Positions 1 to 9,927 of a DNA stretch of 64,000 nucleotides are shown here, one piece after another (position 1 is the stretch's first letter; each line of letters opens with the position of its first letter). The position numbers and the translations under genes are program-made. The DNA comes from Saccharum officinarum (Eukaryota; Streptophyta; Magnoliopsida; Poales; Poaceae), in assembly GCA_020631735.1 (NCBI GenBank), contig CM036201.1:73055253-73119252 (forward strand), read 5' to 3'. The notes below the pieces were generated by a model. The model was given only the letters and a program-made list of their open reading frames with translations. It was not told the origin of the DNA and searched no databases.

Positions 1-1
1 G

Positions 2-3000
2 TATGATGATGAGGACTTAGGTCTTCTACTGTTATGTTCTTTGCCAAATTCATATGCAAATTTTCGTGACACCATACTTTTGAGCCGTGATGAACTAACC
101 CTAAAGGAAGTTTATGAGGCTCTCCAGTCTAAGGAGAAGATGAAAGTTATGGTGCAGCATGACGGAACGTCGTTCTCAAAGGGCGAAGCTTTGCATGTGA
201 GAGGCAGAACTGATAACAGATCCTCATATGATAGCAATGATGGTAGAAAGAACTACGAGAGGAGAGGCCGTTCAAAGTCCAAGCCGCATGGTAATAAAAA
301 GTTCTGTGTTTATTGCAAGCTGACAAATCATAATGTTGAGGATTGCAGAAAAGTACAGAATAAGGAGAAGAGAAAAAACAAGTCGGCTGGTAAGGTCTCT
401 GTTGCTGCTGCTGCGTCTGATGATGATTCTGGAGATTGTCTGATAGTGCTTGCTGGTTGTGTTGCTGGTCATGATGAATGGATTCTAGATTCCGCATGTT
501 CATTTCATATTTGCACTAACAGAAATTGGTTTAGTTCATATAAGTCTGTGCAGAAAGGGGATGTTGTGCGGATGGGAGATGATAACCCATGTGATGTCGT
601 GGGGATTGGATCAGTTCAGATCAAGACTGATGATGGCATGACACGCACGCTGAAAAACGTCAGGTATATACCAGGGATGTCCAGGAATCTTATCTCATTG
701 AGCACGCTTGATGCAGAAGGTTACAAATATTCCGGTTCAGATGGTATTCTGAAGGTATCAAAAGGTTCTCTTGTCTGTTTGAAAGGTGATCTTAATTCTG
801 TAAAGTTATATGTCCTTAGAGGGTGTACTTTACATGGTTCTGATTCCACTGCTGCTGCTGTTACTAATGATGAACCTAGTAAAACTAACCTTTGGCACAT
901 GCGTTTGGGACATATGAGTCACCATGGTATGGCAGATTTGATCAAGAGAAACCTACTGAAAGGCTGCACTTCTAGTAAGATCAAGTTTTGTGAGCATTGC
1001 ATTTTCGGCAAGCATAAGAGGGTACAGTTCAACACTTCTATTCACACCACCAAAGGTACTCTTGATTATGTTCATGCTGATTTATGGGGTCCTTCTAAGA
1101 AGCCCTCACTAGGTGGTGCTCGTTACATGCTTACAATTATTGATGACTACTCTAGAAGGGTTTGGCCTTATTTTCTAAAACAGAAAGATGATACTTTTGC
1201 TGCTTTTAAGAACTGGAAAGTAATGATAGAAAGACAAACTGAAAGGAAGGTAAAATTGCTTCGTACTGATAATGGTGGAGAATTTTGTTCGTATGCCTTT
1301 AATGATTATTGCAGACAGGAAGGCATTGTTAGGCATCACACCATACCCCATACTCCACAACAGAATGGTGTGGCAGAACGGATGAACAGAACCATTATCT
1401 CAAAGGCCCGTTACATGTTGTCTCATGCAAGGATGAGCAAGCGTTTTTGGGCTGAAGCTGCTAATACTGCCTGTTACTTAATAAACAGGTCACCTTCTAT
1501 TCCACTAAATAAGAAAACTCCTATTGAGGTATGGTCTGGTACACCTGCTGATTATTCACAGTTAAAAGTTTTTGGATGCACTGCTTATGCTCATGTTGAC
1601 AATAGAAAATTAGAGCCTAGAGCTGTTAAGTGTCTTTTCCTTGGTTATGGTTCGAGAATCAAAGGCTATAAATTGTGGAATCCTGAAACAGGGAAGACTT
1701 TTATGAGCAGGAGTGTTGTATTCAATGAATCTGTGATGTTTACTGACAGTTTGCCCTCAGATCATGTTCCAGAAAAAGAGCTGCAGAGTATGCGCTTACA
1801 GGTGGAGCATGTTGATGATGATATAGGTGTGCAGGTGGAGCCTGCTGATGAGCAGGATGACCATAATAATGATGTTGCTGATGATGATGCTCATGATGAT
1901 GTTCAGCAAACTCCTCCTAGTTTGCAGCTACAGGAGGAATTACCTATTGCTCAACGCAAGTCAACAAGGACAGTTGTACCTCCTAAACGTCTTATCGAAG
2001 AATGTAATTTGTCTTACTATGCTTTGAGTTGTGCTGAACAGGTGGAGAATGTTCATGAGCCAGCAACCTATAAAGAAGCTGTTCGTTGTGCTGATAGTGA
2101 GAATTGGATTTCTGCTATGCATGAGAAGATGCAGTCTCTTGAGAAGAACAGTACATGGGAGGTTGTTCCTTTGCCTAAGAAAAAGAAGACCATAAACTGC
2201 AAGTGGATCTTCAAGAGAAAGGAGGGTTTATCTCCAAGCGAGCCTCCAAAGTATAAGGCAAGGTTAGTTGCAAAAGGCTATAGTCAAATTCCGGGTGTTG
2301 ACTATAATGATGTGTTCTCTCCAGTGGTAAAACACAGTTCAATTCGTACTTTCTTCAGTATTGTTGCTTCACATGATCTTGAGCTTGAGCAGTTAGATGT
2401 GAAGACTGCGTTTTTGCATGGAGAGCTAGAGGAGGACATATACATGGACCAACCGGAAGGGTTCATAGTGCCTGGCAAGGAAAAATATGTGTGCAAGTTG
2501 AAGCGCTCCTTGTATGGTTTGAAACAGTCCCCTCGTCAGTGGAACAAAAGGTTTGATTCATTTATGTTGTCACACAGTTTTGAAAGATCTAGATATGATA
2601 GCTGTGTTTACATCAAGCATGTTAATGGATCACTTATATATTTGCTGTTATATGTTGATGATATGCTGATTGCTGCCAAGAGCAAGATTGAAATCACTAA
2701 GTTAAAGAAGTTGTTAAGTAGTGAGTTTGATATGAAAGATCTTGGTAGTGCTAAGAAAATTCTTGGTATGGAAATTAGTAGAGACAGAAAATCTGGTTTG
2801 CTATTTGTTAGTCAACAAAATTATATCAAGAAAGTTCTTCAGCGTTTCAACATGCAAAATGCTAAGGCTGTTAGTACCCCTATTGCACCTCACTTTAAGT
2901 TGTCAGCTGCTCAGTGTCCTAGTACAGATGCAGAGATTGAGTACATGTCAAGGGTTCCTTATTCTAGTGCTGTTGGGTCTTTGATGTATGCCATGGTTTG

Positions 3001-3613
3001 CTCTCGTCCAGATTTGTCATATGCTATGAGTCTTGTTAGTAGATATATGTCTAATCCTGGCAAAGAACATTGGAGGGCAGTTCAGTGGATTTTCAGGTAC
3101 CTCAGAGGCACAACAGATTCCTATTTGAAGTTTGGAAGAACTGATAAGGGTCTCATTGGTTATGTGGATTCTGATTATGCTGCTGATCTGGACAGGAGAA
3201 GATCAATTACTGGTTATGTGTTTACTGTTGGCAGTTGTGCTGTGAGTTGGAGGGCTACGTTACAGTCTGTTGTTGCTTTGTCTACTACTGAAGCAGAATA
3301 TATGACTATTTGTGAAGCGTGCAAAGAATTGATATGGTTGAAAGGTTTGTACGCTGAACTCAGTGGATTTGAATCTTGCATAAGTTTGCACTGTGACAGT
3401 TAAAGTGCAATTTACCTCACTAAAGATCAGATGTTCCATGAGAGAACTAAGCACATAGATATCAAGTATCATTTTGTGCGAGATGTGATTGAAGAAGGTA
3501 AGCTGAAGGTATGCAAGATTAGTACTCATGATAATCCTGCTGATATGATGACAAAGCCTGTTCCTGTTGCTAAGTTTGAGTTATGCTCAAGCTTAGTTGG
3601 TTTAATTGAATAG
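2..3613 (+). pseudogene. Ty1/copia gag-pol polyprotein, 5' end outside window, one nonsense codon
   Basis: Retrotransposon polyprotein; the frame is already open at the window start, so the N terminus of gag is missing. Numbering from base 41, one reads a CCHC zinc knuckle (C89 to C102, CX2CX4HX4C), a protease motif DSACS near residue 150 (the usual DSGxS glycine is Ala, a variant seen in some copia families), the GAG-pre-integrase/HHCC region (H286, H290), integrase D347, D410 and E446 with the correct D-35-E spacing, a reverse transcriptase YVDD at 871-874, and an RNase H region with DSDYAAD. The frame stops at TAA 3401-3403 and then resumes in the same frame to TAG at 3611-3613 with typical copia C-terminal sequence (TKHIDIKYHF, THDNPADMMTKP). 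One C-to-T change explains the break. The integrity of the rest suggests a recent insertion. Confidence 0.93.
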
Positions 3614-3712
3614 TCCAAGAGACTATTGTTGGCACCAGTGGTTTTCTATCTTTGTTGTTCAGGATGATGGGTTAATTTATGATACAAGATGAATTTGTCT
3701 CAAGGTGGAGTT

Positions 3713-4060
3713 TGTTGGAGTTGTTCCAAATTCACTGCAAGATATAGGCCGGACTTCTGACGGAGCGAAGCGGAGTCTGAAGCCGGTCCATCAGGCCGCG
3801 CCCGTGCATACACGGGGGGTGCGGGGGGCGGAGCCCCCGCGGTACGGTACATATATACCCTTGCTAGGGTTTCTTGGAGACTTGATTCTCTTGTAAGCCG
3901 CCGTAGGCGTGTAACCCAAAACTCTTGAGATAGTGAGATTGTTGCTGGCTGGTGCCCGTGGTTTTTCCCCTTCGCATTGGAGGGGTTTTCCACGTTAAAT
4001 CGTGTGTCTCCGCTGTGATTGATCTTGTTTTACTTCATATTCCATACGTCGTTCATAACA
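3713..4060 (+). mobile_element. 3' LTR of the copia element, with polypurine tract just before it
   Basis: The LTR is 348 bp, begins TGTTGGAG and ends CATAACA, so it has TGTT...AACA terminal inverted repeats. A polypurine tract (AAGGTGGAG, 3702-3710) sits two bases before it, as expected for plus-strand priming. A TATA-like ACATATATACC lies near 3849-3859, and the LTR contains a very G/C-rich inverted stretch near 3815-3842. The 5' LTR lies outside the window, so the target duplication (candidate GATAC, 4061-4065) cannot be confirmed. Confidence 0.88.
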
Positions 4061-4849
4061 GATACTACAAATGAAGGCACATACTTCTATTGTTGTTGTA
4101 GTAATAAAGGCAGATAACTACTGCCTCAATGCACGATTCAGCTGCCTTCATTTTTTTAGTAAACTACTGCCTTATAAAACTGGACCTGAGGGAGTATCAC
4201 AAATTTACTATTGTCCAGGCTGGTTTTCAAGGCGGCAATATGGAAACAAGGCACGGCATGCGATCATCTTTACCATCTCTACAAGCTGACCTGGAGGACA
4301 TTCTCAAACAGCGCAATTCAATTCCCACATGCGTGCAGTTTTGCGCGCGTTAGGTTTCTAGGCTTTGAACCCACAACCCACTTACGCACACATTTTGTTA
4401 AGGACAAAGTTCTGATAACAAGGGGGCTAACTCCTTAGCTAGTATAGGGAGTCCTCAATCACCTGTAGTACTCTGATGAGTAGATGACACAATCTTGTTT
4501 GTCGAGTGTAATGAGCCGAATATAATTAATTTAAAATTCCTGCTATTCAGTTATGAAGAAATGTCTGTAATTTACTATGAAAAGAGTAAGGTGGAATCGT
4601 GGAGATGAAAACAATAGAATTGCAAAGGTCTTTAGTTGCAAACGGGGGTTTTCTCCATGAAATACCTCAGCCTACCCATCGTGACAGAAAATTAACAACA
4701 AAAGAAAAGACTTGAGTGAGTCTGAACGTAAAATAGAAAAATGTGTCTATTTGTGTTCATTTGTAAGATCTGTTTTTATCAACACAAGTCTATCCAACAT
4801 TCCAATGTACACAATGGGCTTCTACTGCTTGTACGAGGGTTTAGAGGTT
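4061..4849. other. Intergenic stretch with a mariner-type MITE end remnant
   Basis: No coding region is supported here. The segment 4178-4197 (GGACCTGAGGGAGTA preceded by CTTATAAAACT) resembles the right end of Stowaway/mariner-like elements. I cannot find its partner end, so it is probably a truncated relic. The rest shows no recognisable repeat or gene. Confidence 0.35.
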
Positions 4850-6900
4850 GAAGAAGATTCATTGGGAAGGAGTGGGTACAAGAAGAAATATGATATGGTA
4901 AAGTGGGAGGCTTTAGCTAACCCATGGAGTTTGGAGGTTTGAGCTTTACAGATACAAGGGCGATTGAATGCATACTAGATAGTGGAGAGGATAACATTTG
5001 CATGAAGGTGTTTTGAGGAGCAAAATATTTAGGAAATAAGAGCTTTAATCAATCTTATAATAGAGGAGACTCAATTCTAGCAAGGTTTAAATGTTGTTAA
5101 AAGTTGGTATGAAAAGGCATGGAATGGTAGTGGAGAGTGGGGATGACATATGGATAGGGAAGTGCTCCTTGAAGTCTACCGATGCCTGTTTGAGATCTCT
5201 CTTGATTTGAGAAAGTCAATGGTTGATTGTTGGTGTTTTGTACCATTAACTAGTAAATTTGTATTCCCGTGTTTGGTTTGGATGGCTTAGCACTCAGTGG
5301 CTCAAGATTTATATTGGTTCAGGCAAGAGCCCTATGTCTAGTCGGGTGGTGTCGATCGTATTCCTGAGCCCAAGCTCTCAAGTTTGTAGTAGGGGTGAGT
5401 GAGAGTGTTGAGAGTAGTGAAGGGATGTAGACTACTAGGAGCCGAAGGGAACTTGGGGTAGACTAGACTCTTAGGTGTTGAAGAAGAGGAGAGGAGGGCC
5501 TTGCCGCCCCTTATATTAGCCAAGGGGCAAGGTTACAAATAGAGAGGAAAAAGAGAGGGTATTACATGGTGGTAGTCTTCACAAGATACCATAGGGCATG
5601 GCTAGTTATGGTAGTCTTCACTACAATCGCCATGTTGGCATAGTTGTGGAGGGCTTTGTGCGAACAGCCGGCTATTAGTGACCATACCCACGGTAGAGTT
5701 GATAGAATAGGATCCTCACAGTAGCCGATGAGTCCCGTCTTGTGTTCTTGTTTTGCATAGGGTTATTACGGGGCCGGGCATGCCTCGCCCTATGTAGGCA
5801 TGCCTTGGCATGTCCATGGTACAAAGGGTGTGGGTGCTTGAGTTGCGAGAAATGTGTCGGCCATCGCCCTGGCTTGCAGTAGAGGAATACATATCCAGCT
5901 TGTCCTTGTGCCTATATGGGTGGGACCTCTCATGGTTACTCAGGGCACTTTCTGACTAGGGCGGTGGGCCTAGTGCCTCGACCATGGAGTGTATGCCTTG
6001 ACACGTCCGTTGTTGCTCCTGGCCGAGTGCCAAGCTAGTTGGGGTGCGCCCTGAGTGGTCGATAGGCCCTAGGTCCCGAGTTCGGAGCCTAGGGAACCTG
6101 CCAAGCTTGATAGTAGCCCCTTGGCTGCCTCCTCCGAGTCTCCTGTTTGACCGAGTGTTGTCTGACATGGGTCTAGTTGTGACCCCACCCAAGTTACTTG
6201 GTTGATATGGGTACTCGGGGTACAGATAGTCATCAATGATACAGCTCAAAATGAGTCAAACTTATCCTTTAGAAGGCATTTAGGAGGAAAGGAGTTGGGA
6301 GGAGTGGACCAAGTTGATGGCTAAACCGGAGGTGTGGAGGTAGCAGGGAGATGATGTATGTCTAGAAAGTAGAAATTCAAATCTTTTTATGGATATAGCA
6401 CATGATAGGGTGCAGACAACTGACTGGTTAAAGAAAAGGAACTGGTATGTGGTCCTAAAGAATATAAACTGTGCGGCAATTTGGAGACAATTGACCGTCT
6501 CCTCTTTAAATGTCTCTAGAAAGTTTTTGTTTGGTGCTGGGTTAGAGACGTCTAAATTGGACCTTAAGCCCAGTGGACAGAGGTGATTTTGCGCAAAGGT
6601 TTATGGCCATGCTAGGTGGGAATTTAAACCGGTGGAAAACATCCATCTTTGCAGGAACAACTTTTGGGCATTTGGAAGACTAGGAATGGTTTTGTGTTCT
6701 CAAACATCATTGTTAAATAGCCTAAAAAGGTTAGTTGCTTATAAAATTTATGGGTTTCTTCAGTACTGGAAGCTAAGGCGATGGTGAAGACAGAGCAACT
6801 GGCGACCGTGGAAACTTCACTGGCATAATTGAAGGACGGCCTCTCAAGATGTTGAAGACCTGATGTGTCTTTGGTCTTCTTTGTTTAGCTCTATGCTGTC
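4850..6900 (+). pseudogene. LINE (L1-type) 3' coding fragment, interrupted by a 1-kb insertion
   Basis: Broken frames from 4850 to 5227 match the region after the reverse transcriptase of plant LINEs: KKYDMVKWEAL, then FTDTRAIECILD, SGEDNICMKV and VESGDDIWIGK in alternating frames. The same protein resumes at about 6241 with NESNLSFRRHL and continues through a zf-RVT-like region (TDWLKKRNWYV, then ETIDRLLFKC) to about 6900. The two halves join at a SMVDCW...LSFRR context, so the sequence between them is a later insertion. Many stops and frameshifts show it is long dead. The domain assignment rests on remembered family patterns. Confidence 0.6.
5228..6235. mobile_element. Probable solo LTR (about 1 kb) inserted in the LINE fragment
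   Basis: The insertion begins TGTTGGTGTTTTG and ends GATAGTCATCA, so it has TG...CA ends. It is flanked by TTGAT (5223-5227) and ATGAT (6236-6240), a 4/5 match to a 5-bp target duplication. It splits the LINE reading described in the entry that spans it. No open frame with recognisable domains lies inside, and its base composition is more GC-rich than the flanks. A solo LTR from a gypsy-type element is the simplest reading, and a small non-autonomous element is the alternative. Confidence 0.5.
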
Positions 6901-7719
6901 CTCTTATGCTTGTAATCGGCCTATGCTAGTTTCCTTTTGGCCTAATCTTTTAGTGTTAACCAAGGGTTGAGAGGTAATTTTGTGATGGTAGAGAGAGGTG
7001 GCAGCAGAAGTATATGTTTCATTGTTCGCTGCGGACTGTAAGCTAGTAATCGAGCAAACTCGTGTTTATGCTTTTGATATAAGCAGAACCAAGGTCTTTG
7101 GTCTAACTTTTTAAAAAAGGGTCTTTGGTGTAAAAGGAAAAAAAGTTGGCAATATTTGTGTTGCAAAGCAACAATAGTCTCACACACAACAAGAAAAGAA
7201 AAACGTAGGAAACAACGAACTAGCCAAAACCTCCTTTTCGTAAATCTAAAAAGAACACCCTCCCTTTCGTAGTTCATCTGGGGTTACATTCATCAGGCCC
7301 AAAATTCGCAATCCACCTGTGGTCAATTTTGGCCCAACACAAAATCATGAGGCTAAAAGGATGGGATATAGGTCAGGTCAATAGGTGGCATCAAGCTACC
7401 GTCAACCTAGATAGAATAGAAGAACACCGATGGGCGGCGGCCAGTCTCTGCTAAGTTAGACAGTGAAGGGAGAATTTTCCTGCACTCTACTTTGGGTCAG
7501 TTAAAATACTTAGTGCACAAATACATATAAAGCAGCATCTATATATATTAGCTAATTATATAGGCTTTCCGCCGCAAGCTGAGTTTGGCTTAGCTTTCTT
7601 TCGGTAGAACTTGTCCAGGCAGTTAGTTTAATCTTCGATTTGACATGAGTGCTTGTATTTTATCTAAATTTATTTTAGAATTTAGCGGTTGTATTTGGCG
7701 TGCCTGTTGTGCATGTGTT
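6901..7719. other. Non-coding stretch, nothing recognised
   Basis: AT-rich sequence with no supported gene. The minus strand has a 111-residue open frame at 6942-7277 without any recognisable domain, judged spurious. There is no clear repeat structure before the MITE that begins at 7720. Confidence 0.3.
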
Positions 7720-7936
7720 TAGGGATGAAAACGGAACAGAAATATTCCGAATTGACCGTTTTCGTTTTCTATATTATGAACTGTTTTTTAACATGAAAAA
7801 TTGTCAGTTTCAATTGGTTTCACAATCATTTTCAACCATTTTTTGTACTCTTTAATTGCTAAATGTAGAAATATCCCGAACCGACCGTTTTCGTTTTTCT
7901 ATATCGTAAGCCCGTTTTCGACCGTTTTCATCCTTA
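7720..7936. mobile_element. hAT-type MITE with perfect 8-bp target site duplication
   Basis: The element is 217 bp. Its ends are TAGGGATGAAAACGG and CCGTTTTCATCCTTA, which are inverted copies at 14 of 15 positions. Both sides carry the same 8-bp sequence CATGTGTT (7712-7719 and 7937-7944), the target duplication length of hAT transposons. The interior repeats the ACCGTTTTCG motif in both orientations and codes for nothing. It probably lies in what was the first intron of the exon at 8032-8330. Confidence 0.9.
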
Positions 7937-8031
7937 CATGTGTTCACGTACAATAAGCCTTCTGCTTGGAAGTAGATGATGACGGCAAATAATGAAAAAA
8001 AAACTGACGATGAATAATCAGCAACACGTAC

Positions 8032-8330
8032 CTGAAGGCTTCTATGAAGATAATCACCATGGCAGACCAGAAATCCAGTGGCCGCAGATCGGAGCAGAAG
8101 CCGCCAAGCAAGACGCCGGTCGCCCAGAGGAAGGCCAGCGCGCCGAAAGCGTTTCCCGCCCACTCACCGAAGGCAACAACACGCACAAAGCTGTTGAGCG
8201 TCCCCTCCCTCTGCTGCAGCTCGCCACCTGCTGCAGCCTCCGCGTCCGCAGCCGCAGAAGAAATTCGGACAGAAACCTCGTCGGCGCCACCGACGCCTGC
8301 CGGTGCCGCCATTGTTCCTGCTGCCCACAA
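8032..8330 (-). pseudogene. Orphan first exon of a grass membrane-protein family (uncharacterised)
   Basis: On the minus strand an ATG at 8330 opens an Ala/Gly-rich N terminus followed by a conserved-looking hydrophobic region: FVRVVAFGEWAGNAFG, ALAFLWATGVLLGG, then LRPLDFWSAMVIIFIEAFR. Two membrane-spanning segments are likely. The frame leads into TTCAG|GTACGT, a consensus 5' splice site at 8031/8032, so this is most likely an exon and not a complete gene. The pattern reminds me of a large uncharacterised cereal family whose first exon ends in FIEAxR, but I cannot name it. No second exon is found downstream on this strand, where a LINE fragment and a MITE lie, so the gene is probably broken. 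Confidence 0.5.
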
Positions 8331-9112
8331 TCAAAGATTCCGAGTACGTATAAAACGCAAAGCAGCACAGAGCCACGGACCACCACATAACCTCCTCAGC
8401 AAGTTAGAACCTGGGCTTTGCTGTTTTATTACTCTAGATAAGTAAGGATGGAGCAGCGGACAAGGCTCCGTGATTCTTCTACTTTATTTGCTTCTTTTGA
8501 TAGGCGCACGTTCTCAACGATGAACACAGATTATTGGCACAATAGTGAGAACTCATAATGCCCCTAATGATCTCTGTTGCTCCATTTTTAATTTAATTAG
8601 TCTGTGAACCTGTGCTCCTGAGTGTATTCTAGTAATGCTAATGCTAAAATATAATGTGGGAATTCATATAGAAATATCTTGTGCTTACTATACCCCAAAA
8701 TAACAGCACGAGATCAGGATACAAAAAGCTGCTAATTTTACTCGCTCCATCGCCCCAAAATAATAGAAATGTCTCATATTTCGAGAATTCAACTAATTTC
8801 AAGTTCGTCTAGTTTTATTCCTCCAAAAAATGTTTTTGGCTGGTTTTATAAAAAATAGCATCAACATTTCATATCCAAATATTTTCACTACAAAAATATA
8901 TGGCATGATTAGTCTAATGATGCTTATTTGCTATCATAAATATTAATTAATATTTTTTGTAGAGTAAAATATATGGATGATCCATTAACTTGCATTTTTA
9001 GGTCCAAAACCTTGTCAGTGGTGCATAAATAGTCCATACTCCTTCGTTTTATATTTATATTTGTACAAAGCCCCCTATATTTATTTTTTCTTTCACAAGT
9101 TTACCCAAAATC
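8331..9112. other. Intergenic AT-rich stretch with degenerate mariner-like sequence
   Basis: From about 8739 the sequence CTCGCTCCATCGCCCCAAAATA resembles a decayed Stowaway-type end (consensus CTCCCTCCGTCCCAAAATA). A matching right end is not clear; the segment near 9039-9060 (ACTCCTTCGTTTTATATTTATA) may be another degenerate end. No coding region is supported. Confidence 0.35.
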
Positions 9113-9122
9113 TTGACTAATG

Positions 9123-9597
9123 GAGCGCCAGCACGTGCCTCAAGGTCAGGTGCAAGCGCGACATCACCGTCTACAACGAGCTCCGCTGCGAGAACCGCGA
9201 CGTACCCACGCGCCTGGTCGCCGTGCCGCCGTAAGACATGGGCGAGCAGCTGGGCCGCCTCCACTCCAGCGGTGTGGGGGCGGACCTCACGTTCGAGGTC
9301 GGCGGGGAGTCGTTCGCCGCGCACAGATACATACTGCCCGTCCGGTCACCGGTCCTTCTTGAGGAGATCATTTCTGATTGTCTGACGAAGAGAACGGAAG
9401 CAGCAAGATGCGGCATACAGATCAGTGGCGTGGAAGCAAGGGTGTTTAAGGCCTTGCTCCAGTACATCTACACCGACTCGCTGCCGGAGATAGACGAGGG
9501 TGAGACGACGGACATGGCGCGGCATTCGATGGCTGTGGCGAACAGATATGGCCTTGATAGGCTCAAGCTGATTTGCGAGTATACATGCAAACCATAG
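9123..9597 (+). pseudogene. MATH-BTB (speckle-type POZ) protein fragment
   Basis: Family members are substrate adaptors of CUL3 ubiquitin ligases. The 5' part reads as the last strand of a MATH domain (CLKVRCKRDITVYNEL, ending VAVPP), followed by an in-frame TAA at 9232-9234. The BTB domain then starts at DMGEQLGRLHSSGVGAD and runs through LTFEVGGESFAAHRYIL, SPVLLEEI, ISGVEARVFKALLQYIYTDSLP and MAVANRYGLDRLKLICEYTC, ending at TAG 9595-9597. Grass MATH-BTB proteins are around 350-380 residues, so most of the MATH domain and the C-terminal helices are missing. The truncation and stop make it a pseudogene. This family is greatly expanded in grasses. Confidence 0.85.
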
Positions 9598-9912
9598 TCA
9601 CAAAGTTTCTGGGTCGATGGGGTCGAGGTACGGGGTCGCGGTACGTGGTACGCTACTCGCGAGAGATTTTTACACTTCGGGTCGAAAATGAACCCGTGAA
9701 CCCGCGTCGGGGTCGACGAACCCGGGTCGAGGGTCGAAGCTGGTGAACCCGTTTTATGTGACTATGATGCAAACGGCGCGGCTACGGACAGCCCGTCCCG
9801 CGTCCACAGGCGCCGCTTCCTCGAACGCGGGCATGCACGGCGGCCCGTTTTCCGCCGTGTTACGCTGGCTTGCGGCGTCCGCGACAGCCCACAGTTACGT
9901 CCGCTTGACGCG
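9598..9912. repeat. GGGTCGA-rich simple repeat stretch
   Basis: Between about 9610 and 9755 the motifs GGGTCGA, GGGGTCG and their complement CGACC/GACCC recur at short irregular spacing, with GAACCC repeated four times. This looks like the interior or ends of a small repetitive element, but no terminal repeats or target duplication can be defined. The remainder up to 9912 is GC-rich and unassigned. Confidence 0.4.
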
Positions 9913-9927
9913 CAGCCCCGCACACAT

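Noticed and set aside
8044..8445. Plus-strand frame of 133 codons
   Set aside because: Antisense to the hydrophobic minus-strand exon, which has the splice donor and a coherent protein pattern.
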